A stretch of 57,583 nucleotides of DNA from an uncultured Collinsella sp. (GTDB lineage: Bacteria > Actinomycetota > Coriobacteriia > Coriobacteriales > Coriobacteriaceae), in the NCBI GenBank assembly GCA_900540935.1, contig UQHW01000012.1, positions 1 to 57,583 on the forward strand, read 5' to 3'. The notes under the pieces were generated by a model. That model worked only from the letters and a program-made list of their open reading frames with translations, searched no databases and was not told the origin of the DNA. Each line of letters begins with the position of its first letter. Positions within the stretch are counted from its first letter, which is position 1. A program made the position numbers and the translations under genes. Shown here one piece after another: positions 31,033 to 39,471 of this stretch.

Positions 31033-32559
31033 TTAGTCTGCTCGATAGTGCGAACCTAAGCTTTCAGTTCGCTTGCGCATGGCTTTGACCATTTCCTGTG
31101 CTAGTCGAATCTGCGACTGTAGGCGGGCGAGGGCTGCGATCTCGCTGTCATCGGCATGCGGCTTGCTCAGCGCCATGGCCTTGTCTTGCAGGCTTTCAAG
31201 CTGTTGCAGGGCCTCGGATAGGCCTGTTTCGGTCCTGTTGATCATGCAATAGGTGCTCATCGTGTGCTTAAGGCCGTGTGTCAGGCGTTCGGCATCTGTT
31301 GTGGAAATGCCGTAGCGGGGGAGGGCGATATCCGCCTTCAGGGCTGTCTCAGGCTCTTTCTGCGCTGCAAGGGCTGCCGATGCGCCCGCGATGCGTCCGA
31401 ACACGATGCCGTTGGCGCTTGACAAGCCACCAATGCGGTCGGCGCCGTGCATGCCGCCTGTCGCCTCGCCGCAAGCGTAGAGGCCCTCAACGCCCGTGTG
31501 CGCGGTCTTATCGATCTTAATGCCGCCGTTAGCGGCGTGGGCATACATCGCAACGCGCATCTCGTCGGTCGGCGCGATGCCGTGCTCGTCTTGCAGCCAG
31601 GTGGCAAAGGTCTGCACAAACTCTGGGACATCCTCGCGGGGGAAGTCGTAGTGGAGTGCCAGACCTTCGACACCTGCCTGATCGATGACGAGATCGATAG
31701 AGCGGGAGGCCAAGCGTGACGTGAAGGGACCATATCCAGAGCGCTGCTCGAGCAGGTCGTCCAGCTTGTCGTCGGCAATATCTACCGGCTGGTCTACGTG
31801 CACGTAGCGCCAGGTTTTCTCATTGAAGACCAAGTTACGCCTGGGCTCGATGAAGCCGGGCATCATCTGCATGAACTCTATATTAGTAAGTGTTGCGCCG
31901 TGCGCCAGCGCGATGGCCTGCGAGGAACTGAGCACATCAGCCGACGTAAGGCTGCGCTCGAACAGTCCGCCTGTGCCACCGGCTGCGATGACCGTGGCCT
32001 TGGCAGCAAAGGGCACGATTCGATTTTCGGTAAGGTCGTAGAGTACGGTTCCGGTTATTCTGCCGTTCGTGTCCTCAACAAGGTCGATAAGCTCATGGCG
32101 GGGGAGCAGGCGAATGCCGAGCGACTCGATCCAGGTCGTCAGAGCGTCCTCAAGGGGCTTGCGGGTGAGGCCGCGCCACATGCGCGTCTTGTGGTCAAAG
32201 CAGGGGATAAATTGCTTTTGTTGAGCACTCTTGGCGCTTTGCGGACGCTGGAACTCAACGCCCAGGTCTTGCTCGAGCCAGTCAATCGCTTGGGGAATGC
32301 CGTGGACGAACGTTTGGACGAGTTCGGGGTCGGCAACGCCGCCGCCGACGGCCAGGATGGTGTCGATGAGGTCCTGCTCGTCGTCTTCGTCGACGGGACC
32401 GATGAGGCCGAGGCCCCAGGTACCCGGGAAGAAGCTCGATCCACTCATAGTCTTGCCGGCGCTTGCCACAGTGACGGTTGCATCCGTGCGTGCCGCTTCG
32501 ATGGCGGCGCAAAGGCCCGCAATGCCAGATCCAATTACCAGTACATCAGTCGATTCCAT
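31033..32559 (-). CDS. FAD-dependent oxidoreductase (L-aspartate oxidase / fumarate reductase flavoprotein family)
   Basis: A 508-residue flavoprotein. The N-terminal Rossmann motif is DVLVIGSGIAGLCAAIEA, then the FAD/substrate regions KATVIAAGGTGGLFE and GLYACGEATGGMHGADRIGG, the last typical of the succinate dehydrogenase/fumarate reductase/NadB superfamily. A C-terminal helical domain follows. It could be L-aspartate oxidase for NAD synthesis or a soluble fumarate-reductase-like enzyme; no nadA, nadC or Fe-S subunit is adjacent, so the specific reaction is open. No Tat or Sec signal is seen. ATG 32559 follows AAAGGAG; the upstream in-frame extension is not used. Confidence 0.85.
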   Translation of the reverse strand: MESTDVLVIGSGIAGLCAAIEAARTDATVTVASAGKTMSGSSFFPGTWGLGLIGPVDEDDEQDLIDTILAVGGGVADPELVQTFVHGIPQAIDWLEQDLGVEFQRPQSAKSAQQKQFIPCFDHKTRMWRGLTRKPLEDALTTWIESLGIRLLPRHELIDLVEDTNGRITGTVLYDLTENRIVPFAAKATVIAAGGTGGLFERSLTSADVLSSSQAIALAHGATLTNIEFMQMMPGFIEPRRNLVFNEKTWRYVHVDQPVDIADDKLDDLLEQRSGYGPFTSRLASRSIDLVIDQAGVEGLALHYDFPREDVPEFVQTFATWLQDEHGIAPTDEMRVAMYAHAANGGIKIDKTAHTGVEGLYACGEATGGMHGADRIGGLSSANGIVFGRIAGASAALAAQKEPETALKADIALPRYGISTTDAERLTHGLKHTMSTYCMINRTETGLSEALQQLESLQDKAMALSKPHADDSEIAALARLQSQIRLAQEMVKAMRKRTESLGSHYRAD

Positions 32560-32746
32560 CGGACTCCTTTCTCGTCCGGCGCATTGTCGCACGGGTGATC
32601 GGCAATGGGGCCGCAAAGACCCGGCAAATCGGTAAAGGGCAAATATGGCAGGTGGGCGTCATGGACGCTCTGACGCTCCATCTCATCACATCTTGTATTT
32701 CGCCCCAATTGATATATCGGCATTAGCTACCCTGCGACAGCGCAAG

Positions 32747-32783
32747 CAAAAAGAGCCGCTACCCGGGTGGGTAGCGGCTCCAA
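32747..32783 (-). terminator. Terminator after the GGGtGRT gene
   Basis: GAGCCGCTACCC and GGGTAGCGGCTC form a perfect 12-bp stem, followed on the minus strand by T5. It lies 33 bases beyond the stop of the minus-strand gene ending at 32816. Confidence 0.9.
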
Positions 32784-32815
32784 AGCTCAACTATATGAGC
32801 ATCGCGCGGGTGCGA

Positions 32816-33820
32816 TTAGGCCTTGAGGGCCTCCTCGACGGCGACAGCGCAGGCGACGGTGGCACCGACCATGGGGTTGTTGCCCATGCCGATGAGACCC
32901 ATCATGTCGACGTGCGCAGGCACGGAGGAAGAACCGGCGAACTGGGCGTCGGAGTGCATACGGCCCATGGTGTCGGTCATGCCGTAAGAGGCAGGGCCGG
33001 CGCCCATGTTGTCCGGGTGCAGGGTACGGCCAGTGCCGCCACCAGAAGCGACGGAGAAGTACTTCTTGCCAGCCTCGAGGCGCTCCTTCTTGTAGGTGCC
33101 AGCGACGGGGTGCTGGAAGCGCGTGGGGTTGGTGGAGTTACCGGTAATCGAGATGTCGACGTTCTCGTGCCACATGATGGCAACGCCCTCGCGGACGTCG
33201 TCGGCGCCGTAGCAGTTGACGGCGGCACGGGGACCATCGGAGTAGGGGATGGTCTCGACGACCTTGAGCTCGCCCGTGAAGTAGTCGAACTGGGTCTTCA
33301 CGTAGGTGAAGCCGTTGATGCGGGCGATGATCTGAGCGGCGTCCTTGCCCAGACCGTTGAGAATAACGCGCAGCGGCTTCTTGCGAGCCTTGTTGGCGTT
33401 CAGAGCCAGGCCGATAGCACCCTCAGCGGCAGCGAAGGACTCGTGACCGGCCAGGAAGGCGAAGCACTCGGTGTCGTCGGAGAGCAGCATAGCGCCCAGG
33501 TTGCCGTGGCCCAGACCGACCTTGCGGTCCTCGGCGACGGAGCCGGGAACGGTGAAGGCCTGGATGCCCTCGCCGATGATGGCGGCAGCCTCAGAAGCAG
33601 ACTTGGCGCCACGCTTGACAGCGAGAGCGCAACCGAGGGTGTAGGCCCACTCGGCGTTCTGGAAGGCGATGGACTGGGTGTTGTTGACGATCTCACGCGG
33701 GTTGAAGCCCTTGTCGGTGCAGATCTGCAGAGCTTCCTCGAGGGAGGCGATGCCGTTGTCGGCGAGGCACTTGTTGATCTTGTCAGCGCGGCGCTCGTAA
33801 CCTTCGAACGTAACAGTCAT
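32816..33820 (-). CDS. GGGtGRT-family protein
   Basis: A 334-residue cytosolic protein of the conserved but uncharacterised GGGtGRT family, named for the motif seen here as ASGGGTGRTLHPDNMGAGPA (from about residue 256). Other conserved stretches are GLGHGNLGAMLLSDDTECF and SDAQFAGSSSVPAHVDMMGL. The glycine-rich motifs suggest a nucleotide or cofactor site, which is inference. It follows the NifU-like scaffold gene by 18 bases on the same strand, a pairing that recurs in anaerobes and hints at iron-sulfur work. GGGAGGG precedes ATG 33820. Confidence 0.88.
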   Translation of the reverse strand: MTVTFEGYERRADKINKCLADNGIASLEEALQICTDKGFNPREIVNNTQSIAFQNAEWAYTLGCALAVKRGAKSASEAAAIIGEGIQAFTVPGSVAEDRKVGLGHGNLGAMLLSDDTECFAFLAGHESFAAAEGAIGLALNANKARKKPLRVILNGLGKDAAQIIARINGFTYVKTQFDYFTGELKVVETIPYSDGPRAAVNCYGADDVREGVAIMWHENVDISITGNSTNPTRFQHPVAGTYKKERLEAGKKYFSVASGGGTGRTLHPDNMGAGPASYGMTDTMGRMHSDAQFAGSSSVPAHVDMMGLIGMGNNPMVGATVACAVAVEEALKA

Positions 33821-33838
33821 AGTTATTTCCCTCCCTTT

Positions 33839-34573
33839 CTACTCGTGAACCGGGAACACGCTGGCGACGGAGTGAGTCTCCTCGTCGGTGCGCGGGTCGA
33901 TGTACTTGGCAGCGTTCTCCCACTGACCATAGTGGCCCATAGCGCCAGCGATGGCCTCCTCGGGGGTCTTGCCGGCCTTGACGGCGTCGGTGAACTTGCC
34001 GAGGTTCAGGAACTCGAACGCGATGATCTCGTTCTTGTCGTTGAGAGCCATGCGGGTGACGTAGCCCTGAGCGAGCTCGAGGTAACGAGCGCCCTTGGCC
34101 TTGGTGCCGAACATGGTGCCGACCTGAGAGCGAAGGCCCTTGCCGAGGTCGTCGAGGGAGGCGCCCACGGGCAGGCCGCCCTCGGAGAACGCGGTCTGGC
34201 TGCGGCCGTAAACGATCTGCAGGAAGATCTCGCGCATAGCAACGTTGATGGCGTCGCAGACGAGGTCGGTGTTGAGGGCCTCGAGGATGGTCTTACCGGG
34301 AAGGATCTCGGAAGCCATGGCGGCAGAGTGGGTCATGCCCGAGCAGCCGATGGTCTCAACGAGGGCCTCCTCGATGATGCCGTCCTTGACGTTCAGCGTG
34401 AGCTTGCAGGCGCCCTGCTGAGGTGCGCACCAACCCACACCGTGCGTAAGACCGGAGATGTCGGAAATCTCCTTAGCCTGGACCCACTTGCCCTCCTCGG
34501 GGATGGGTGCGGGGCCGTGGTATGCACCCTTGGCAACGGGGCACATGTTCTCCACTTCCTGTGAGTACTGCAT
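33839..34573 (-). CDS. NifU/IscU-like iron-sulfur cluster assembly scaffold protein
   Basis: A 244-residue protein with an IscU-like N-terminal domain. The candidate cluster ligands are Cys in GVGWCAPQQGACKLTL and in VETIGCSGMTHS. The C-terminal half (GLPVGASLDDLGKGLRSQ to the end) is an extension not present in plain IscU. It is likely to hold or transfer nascent Fe-S clusters, separately from the suf operon 2.3 kb downstream. GAGGAGAGG precedes ATG 34573. It leads a two-gene operon with the GGGtGRT gene. Confidence 0.85.
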   Translation of the reverse strand: MQYSQEVENMCPVAKGAYHGPAPIPEEGKWVQAKEISDISGLTHGVGWCAPQQGACKLTLNVKDGIIEEALVETIGCSGMTHSAAMASEILPGKTILEALNTDLVCDAINVAMREIFLQIVYGRSQTAFSEGGLPVGASLDDLGKGLRSQVGTMFGTKAKGARYLELAQGYVTRMALNDKNEIIAFEFLNLGKFTDAVKAGKTPEEAIAGAMGHYGQWENAAKYIDPRTDEETHSVASVFPVHE

Positions 34574-34976
34574 GCCTCTCCTCTCTATCGTGTTGGCGTC
34601 CCGTCTGGGGGCCGTGGCTGGCGATTGCCGGGCGACCCTTCGAAAGGGACATGACATGCAGCCCCTATAATACCGCGAAATGCACGGAATATTCGGCGAA
34701 CGGCTCAGTTTTCGTAGCGAGAAGTCCGGAAGTTTTAATTGAAACGGTTTAACTCTATGTTCTGTGGTCGCGAACTTCCGTAGAGGGGGTCCGTCTTTGG
34801 CAAGCTTTTGGGCAGCTCTTGTAAGCGTTGCGGGGGTTGACCTGTTGCAACGGTGCCGTTCGCCGCCTGTTTACTGCCTTTGGCCGCGCGAGCGAATTGT
34901 TTTGCGTGAATGTTTTGATGGCACGCTTCAATCGTGCTGTATTGGATGGCAAGCAGATCCCGGCGAAGGGAGCGCC
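34574..34976. other. Intergenic region between the Fe-S scaffold gene and the transposase
   Basis: 403 bases between divergent genes. TATTAT on the minus strand (34672-34667) could be a -10 box for the scaffold gene. CGGAAGTT (34727-34734) and AACTTCCG (34773-34780) are an 8-bp inverted repeat, a possible REP- or end-like site for the adjacent HUH transposase. The transposase frame is open through most of the region, but no ribosome binding site supports an earlier start. Confidence 0.45.
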
Positions 34977-35789
34977 ATGCAGCGCGTTTGGAGAACGGTT
35001 ACCGGCTTTTACCATGTCTGTGCCCGCGGTACGGGCAAGCAGCTCATCTTTGAGGGCGATGAAGACCGGTGGGAGTTCTTGGAGCTGATGCGCGAGTGCT
35101 GCCGCGAGGAGGGCGTGACGGTTATCGCCTGGTGCCTTATGGGCACTCACGTGCATTTGGTGCTTGCAGATTACGAGGACAGGATGAGCGCGGCGATGCA
35201 CCGGTTGCTTTTGACGTACGCGCGGCGGTTCAATAAACGCACGGGGCGCACAGGCCATCTGTTCCAGAACCGTTTTGACCGGCGTTCGCTCGATACCGAC
35301 TGGCAGGTGATGGAGGCTATTCGCTCCGTACACGCCGATCCGCAGGAGGTGGGCATCGGTCTCATTGAGCGTTATCCCTGGAGCAGCTTTGCGGAACATC
35401 TACGCTCTTACGACTGTGATGCGGCCGATGCCGCGAGGGGATTTTCTGATCCTTCTTGCGTGCTTGAACTTTTTGGTTCTGCCGAGGGCTTTATTGCCTA
35501 TTCGCTTTCGACGCCCGACGGCAGCGAGCCGGCGCTGTGCGATATGAAAGAGACAGAGTGGGAACACCACGCCTTTGCCGACAAGTTGGCGAAGAGCCTC
35601 GGGGTTCCGCTCCACGGGGTTAAAGCCGCGCCGTCGGCGCAGCGCAATATCGTCATTCTTGGATTGCACGATGCCGGTTTTACGGTGCGTCAGATTGAGC
35701 GATATACGGGGATTGGCAAAAGTACCGTTTCTCGTATCGTGCGTGCCTGTGCACGAACGGTGGTGCAGACTGGCCGAAACGTGGCGTAG
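34977..35789 (+). mobile_element. Y1 (HUH) transposase, RAYT/IS200-like
   Basis: A 270-residue protein with the Transposase_17 fold: N-terminal FYHVCARGTGKQLIF, the metal-binding HUH motif GTHVHLVL at about residue 62, and YARRFNKRTGRTGHLFQNRF. The nucleophilic Tyr is not clear; candidates lie in the helix after RSVHADPQEVGI. The C-terminal ~60 residues carry a helix-turn-helix (GFTVRQIERYTGIGKSTVSRIV), as in REP-associated RAYT proteins. It is a single copy without obvious IS ends, so it may be a domesticated RAYT. GAAGGGAG precedes ATG 34977. Confidence 0.85.
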
Positions 35790-36384
35790 GACTGCCTGTG
35801 CACCGCAGCTGGGGTCGCCCATATGCCACAACCATTGTTCTAAAAGCTTGGTACGGTAACTGCACTTCTTAATATGCATAGAAAAATCGCCATCTTGCAT
35901 AAAATAACGGCTCGGTCCGGGTTTGCCCGTGCCTACCCCCGTCTGCGCCGTGCAAAAAACGGAGTTTTCAGCATCGTGTTGCTGTCGGCACCGCCGCAAT
36001 CTTGCAACATACGGGTCCCGAAGCTATTGATTCCCGCCGTTGCGCCCCCGAAGCGCGTGCCTGCGTCCCGTCAGACCGCGATGCTTGTTCTAAAACACAA
36101 TATATATGCGCCTAAAGACGTTGATTAACGCTTTCGATGCGTATACACACAGCTTGGCGTGCTGAATACTCGCAAAAATGCACGCCGCTCCCTATGGGAC
36201 CCGTCTGCGGCAGGCGCGAAGCGAGTCGGAGCTTCGCAGAACGGGGCTTGGCGCATTGCTTGGCGGGCCCGGGGCCCTGCCGCAGGCCTTTGGTGCTGTG
36301 GAAAACGCCCGTGCTCGCGTCTGGCTGTGTGGCAAATGTCAGACGGGGCGCCGGACGCGCGGACTTTGTGCGTTCGCGCTCATT
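35790..36384. other. ~600-bp region without a recognisable gene
   Basis: Open frames of 60 to 165 codons exist on both strands but have skewed Arg/Ala/Gly composition, overlap one another and lack ribosome binding sites. I see palindromic GC-rich pieces (GGCGGGCCCGGGGCCCTGCC near 36265, GCAGGCGCGAAGCGAG near 36211) and an AT-rich patch AACACAATATATATGCG near 36096. It may be decayed DNA left by the neighbouring transposase. Confidence 0.4.
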
Positions 36385-36418
36385 AGGTAAAAACAGAGCC
36401 GCCCGTATCGGGCGGCTC
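36385..36418 (-). terminator. Terminator of the suf operon
   Basis: GAGCCGCCCG (36396-36405) pairs perfectly with CGGGCGGCTC (36409-36418). On the minus strand it is followed by TGTTTTTACC. It lies about 33 bases past the sufU stop. Confidence 0.9.
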
Positions 36419-36450
36419 GGCAATCAAAAACCTTGGATTCGGGGCATAAA

Positions 36451-36885
36451 CTACTGGTTAGCTTGCCCCTCGAGCATGCCGTCGAGGGTGCGCCAGGCGA
36501 GCTCGGCGCATTTGACGCGGGCGGGCATGTGCGAGATGTCCTGGAGCTGGGCGGCTTCGTCCAGGTCTTCCAGGTCTTCCTCGGAGAGCTGCTCGCCGCG
36601 GATCATGGCGAGGAAGAGCTCTGCCAGGCGGTGAGCTTCCTCGACGGTCTCGCCGGTGATGAGGTCGGCCATGATGTCGGCGCTGGCCTGGCTGATGGCG
36701 CAGCCGTGGCCGGTAAAGGAGGCCTCCTCGATCACGCCGTTCTCGACGCACAGCTGCAAGGTGAGCTCGTCGCCGCAGCTGGGGTTGATGCCGTCGTGCT
36801 CGTGCGTGGGAGCATCCATCTCGTATTTATAGTCGGGGTGCGAGTTGTGCTCCATAAATGTGGTGGAGGTGTACAGATTACCCAT
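36451..36885 (-). CDS. sufU: SUF system scaffold/sulfur-transfer protein SufU
   Basis: A 144-residue SufU. The zinc/sulfur-transfer ligands match the family: C37 and D39 (SCGDELTL), C62 (GHGCAISQASADIM) and C126 (RVKCAELAW). SufU accepts persulfide sulfur from SufS in Gram-positive bacteria. The start ATG 36885 lies 8 bases inside the end of sufS and has GGAG upstream, showing translational coupling. It is the last gene of the sufCBDSU operon. Confidence 0.94.
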   Translation of the reverse strand: MGNLYTSTTFMEHNSHPDYKYEMDAPTHEHDGINPSCGDELTLQLCVENGVIEEASFTGHGCAISQASADIMADLITGETVEEAHRLAELFLAMIRGEQLSEEDLEDLDEAAQLQDISHMPARVKCAELAWRTLDGMLEGQANQ

Positions 36886-38203
36886 TGAACGTGCTCCAAA
36901 CGTGATGCAGGCCGGCGATGAACTTGTCGATGTCGGCCTTGTCGTTGTAGAAGGCCACGCTGGCGCGGCAGCAGGCAAGGTTCTCGACGCCCAGCCAGGT
37001 AAGCAGCGGCTGCGCGCAGTGGTGACCGGCGCGGATGCAGACGCCGTCCATGTCCATGATGCTCGCGACGTCGTGCGGGTGGATGCCCTTGACGTTAAAG
37101 CTCACAACGCCGTGGTGGTTGTCCCAATAGATGGAGCCGATGATCTGGACAAAGTCGAGCTGCATGAGCTCACCCATCAGGTAGTGGACGAGTGCCTGCT
37201 CGCGGGCCTGGATGTTCTCGTAACCCACCGTGTTGACCAGGTAGTCGAGTGCCGCACCCGTGGCGAAGATGCCGGCGGCGTCCTGCGTGCCGGCCTCGAA
37301 TTTCTCGGGAACGGGCGCCCAGACGGCGTCCTGCTCGGTGACCGAGTCGATCATCTCGCCGCCGGTGAGCATGGGCGGCATGGCGTTGAGCAGGTCCATT
37401 TTGCCCCACAGCACGCCGATGCCCATGGGGCCCATGGCCTTGTGCGCGCTAAAGGCAAAGAAGTCGGCGCCCAGATCGGCCACATCGACCGGCATGTGCG
37501 GCAGCGACTGCGCGCCGTCGACGACCAGATAGCCGCCGTACTTGTGCACGAGCTTGCCGAGATTCTTGACCGGGTTCTCGACGCCCAGCACGTTAGACAC
37601 CTGACCCACGGCCAAGATTTTGGTCTTGGGGCCCACCTTGGACAGAACCTCCTCGGTGGTGAGTTGACCGGTCTTGGTGGGGTAGAGGTAGACGAGCTTG
37701 GCGCCGGTTTCGCGGCAGACCTGCTGCCACGGGATTAGGTTGGAGTGGTGCTCCATGATGGTGATGACGACCTCGTCACCGGGCTCGAGCACCGTGGGTG
37801 CAAAGCTCTTGGCGACCAGGTTGAGCGACTCGCTCGTGTTGCGGGTGAAGACGACCTCGTTGGCCTGGGCGGCGCCGATGAGGTCGGCGATCTGTTGGCG
37901 GACCTTCGCGATGGCGTCGGTGGCCTCGACGGACAGCGAGTACAGGCCGCGCAGGGGGTTGGCGTTCATGCGCTGATAGAAGTCGCGTTCGGCGTCGAGC
38001 ACACAGGCAGGGCGCTGCGCGGTGGCGGCGCTATCGAGGAAGGCGATCTCGGGGTGCTGCTGGAACAGCGGGAACTGGCCCTTGTAGGGGTTGGTCTCGA
38101 TGTCCACAGTGGGCCAGCCGCGCGAAGCCTCGTCGCTGGCGTCGAGCTCCATGGGCTCGGGGGCGGTGCAGGTATCGCATTTAACGTGCTCGGTGTCGAT
38201 CAT
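36878..38203 (-). CDS. sufS: Cysteine desulfurase SufS
   Basis: A 441-residue PLP enzyme releasing sulfur from cysteine as an enzyme-bound persulfide for Fe-S cluster assembly. The PLP lysine is K255 in FSAHKAMGPMG and the catalytic cysteine C396 in RAGHHCAQPLL. TRNTSESLNLVA and VDGAQSLPHMPVD are typical of group II desulfurases. An N-terminal extension of ~35 residues includes CDTC, absent from most SufS proteins. It overlaps sufD by 4 bases (ATGA) and sufU by 8. Confidence 0.96.
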   Translation of the reverse strand: MIDTEHVKCDTCTAPEPMELDASDEASRGWPTVDIETNPYKGQFPLFQQHPEIAFLDSAATAQRPACVLDAERDFYQRMNANPLRGLYSLSVEATDAIAKVRQQIADLIGAAQANEVVFTRNTSESLNLVAKSFAPTVLEPGDEVVITIMEHHSNLIPWQQVCRETGAKLVYLYPTKTGQLTTEEVLSKVGPKTKILAVGQVSNVLGVENPVKNLGKLVHKYGGYLVVDGAQSLPHMPVDVADLGADFFAFSAHKAMGPMGIGVLWGKMDLLNAMPPMLTGGEMIDSVTEQDAVWAPVPEKFEAGTQDAAGIFATGAALDYLVNTVGYENIQAREQALVHYLMGELMQLDFVQIIGSIYWDNHHGVVSFNVKGIHPHDVASIMDMDGVCIRAGHHCAQPLLTWLGVENLACCRASVAFYNDKADIDKFIAGLHHVWSTFNG

Positions 38204-39471
38204 GCGAGCTCCTCTTCAAAGTTATCGATCAGGTTGTTGCCCAGGCGGACGACGGCGGCGCGGGTGCGCTCGTCGGTGGCGGAAAGCGCGGCGTCCTCCA
38301 GCTTGGCGCGGATGAACAGGTCCTCGGCGGCGTTTTGGTCAAGGCCGCGGCAGGCGAGGTAGAACAGCTGCTCGTCGCGGACGTGGCCGATGGTGGCGCC
38401 GTGGTTGCCAGCGACGTCGTCCTCGTCGCAGAGGATGACGGGGACGGTTTTGTTGTCGACGCCCTTGTTGGCGAGCAGCACGGTCTCGCGCTCGGTGCCG
38501 GTTGCGCCCTTGCAGCCGTGCACGAGGTCGATGGTGCCGCGGTAGACCTTCTTGGACGTGCCAGTCAGCACGCCGTTGGCGTCGATCTCGCACTCGGTCT
38601 TACGACCGCGGTGGCGCAGCTCGTAGTTAAAGTCGCGCACCTGTTCGCGGGCACCTAGGTAATCGGTATCGATGGTCACCTTGGCGGTGTCGCCCAGCAG
38701 ATCGCCGGCGAGGCCGGTGGCGCTGGCACCGGCACCCAGGACGGTGTGCTGCACGTTGACGCGCGCGCCCTCGTCTAGGAATAGACCGGTGTCATCGAGT
38801 GCGATCCAGCTGTCATCGAGCGTCTGTGTGCAGGTCACGTTGACGGTGGCGTACTCGTGAGCGCACACGCGCAGCACGGAGCCCACGACGCCTTGGCCGC
38901 TGACGGGGGAGTCCAGGGCTAGAGCGAGGTCGAGCGTTGCCTGCGGACGGGCGACGACATCGATAGCGGCGATGGCCGCCGCCGCGTCGGCGCCACTCAC
39001 GCGCACGGTAACCGTGGCGTGCTGGTATGCGGGCACATCGATGACGATGCACTTGGTGGCGTGGTCGATCAGATAGGTGCAGGCAGCCTCGCCCATGCCG
39101 GTCTCGAAGGCTTCGGCAGGGGAGAGCTCCTCCTCGAGCTTGATAGCGCCGGCCTGGTAGACGGAGGTGGCGGGCACGTCGAGCTCGGTCTCGGGCGTGA
39201 TGCGGGCGCGGTCGGCGGCGTCGCCGGGGGCGGAGGCACGGCGCTCGGGGAAGCGCTCGGCCATGGCGTCCATGGCGGTATCGAAGGCGTCGGCCGTGCC
39301 AGCAAACTGCTCTTCCAAGCCCTCAACCTCAACGGCCTCGGCGGGAGCGGCGGAAAGCTCGTCCGAAAGCTCGAGCTTGGTCTGGTTCATTTTGAGCCAG
39401 CCCCAAGTTGCTGCCGGCATCGCATTAACCTGCTCGAGCGTGGTAGCAGCGGTGTTGGTTTCCTGTTTCAT
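38200..39471 (-). CDS. sufD: Fe-S cluster assembly protein SufD
   Basis: A 423-residue member of the SufB/SufD family, partner of SufB and SufC in the scaffold complex. The conserved beta-helix C-terminal half includes AREQVRDFNYELRHRGRKTECEI and DEDDVAGNHGATIGHVRDEQLFYLACRGL, the last close to the family signature. The N-terminal half is divergent, Ala/Glu-rich. ATG 39471 overlaps the last base of the sufB stop. Co-transcribed with its neighbours. Confidence 0.92.
   Translation of the reverse strand: MKQETNTAATTLEQVNAMPAATWGWLKMNQTKLELSDELSAAPAEAVEVEGLEEQFAGTADAFDTAMDAMAERFPERRASAPGDAADRARITPETELDVPATSVYQAGAIKLEEELSPAEAFETGMGEAACTYLIDHATKCIVIDVPAYQHATVTVRVSGADAAAAIAAIDVVARPQATLDLALALDSPVSGQGVVGSVLRVCAHEYATVNVTCTQTLDDSWIALDDTGLFLDEGARVNVQHTVLGAGASATGLAGDLLGDTAKVTIDTDYLGAREQVRDFNYELRHRGRKTECEIDANGVLTGTSKKVYRGTIDLVHGCKGATGTERETVLLANKGVDNKTVPVILCDEDDVAGNHGATIGHVRDEQLFYLACRGLDQNAAEDLFIRAKLEDAALSATDERTRAAVVRLGNNLIDNFEEELA

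Noticed and set aside
32645..34564. Plus-strand open frame of 639 codons antisense to the GGGtGRT and scaffold genes
   Set aside because: Gly/Val/Leu/Asp-rich shadow of the minus-strand genes. The minus-strand products have recognisable motifs, ribosome binding sites and a terminator.
36112..36423. Overlapping ORFs of 70 to 165 codons in the gap before sufU
   Set aside because: Arg/Ala-rich frames on both strands, no ribosome binding sites, no motif, and one runs into the suf terminator.
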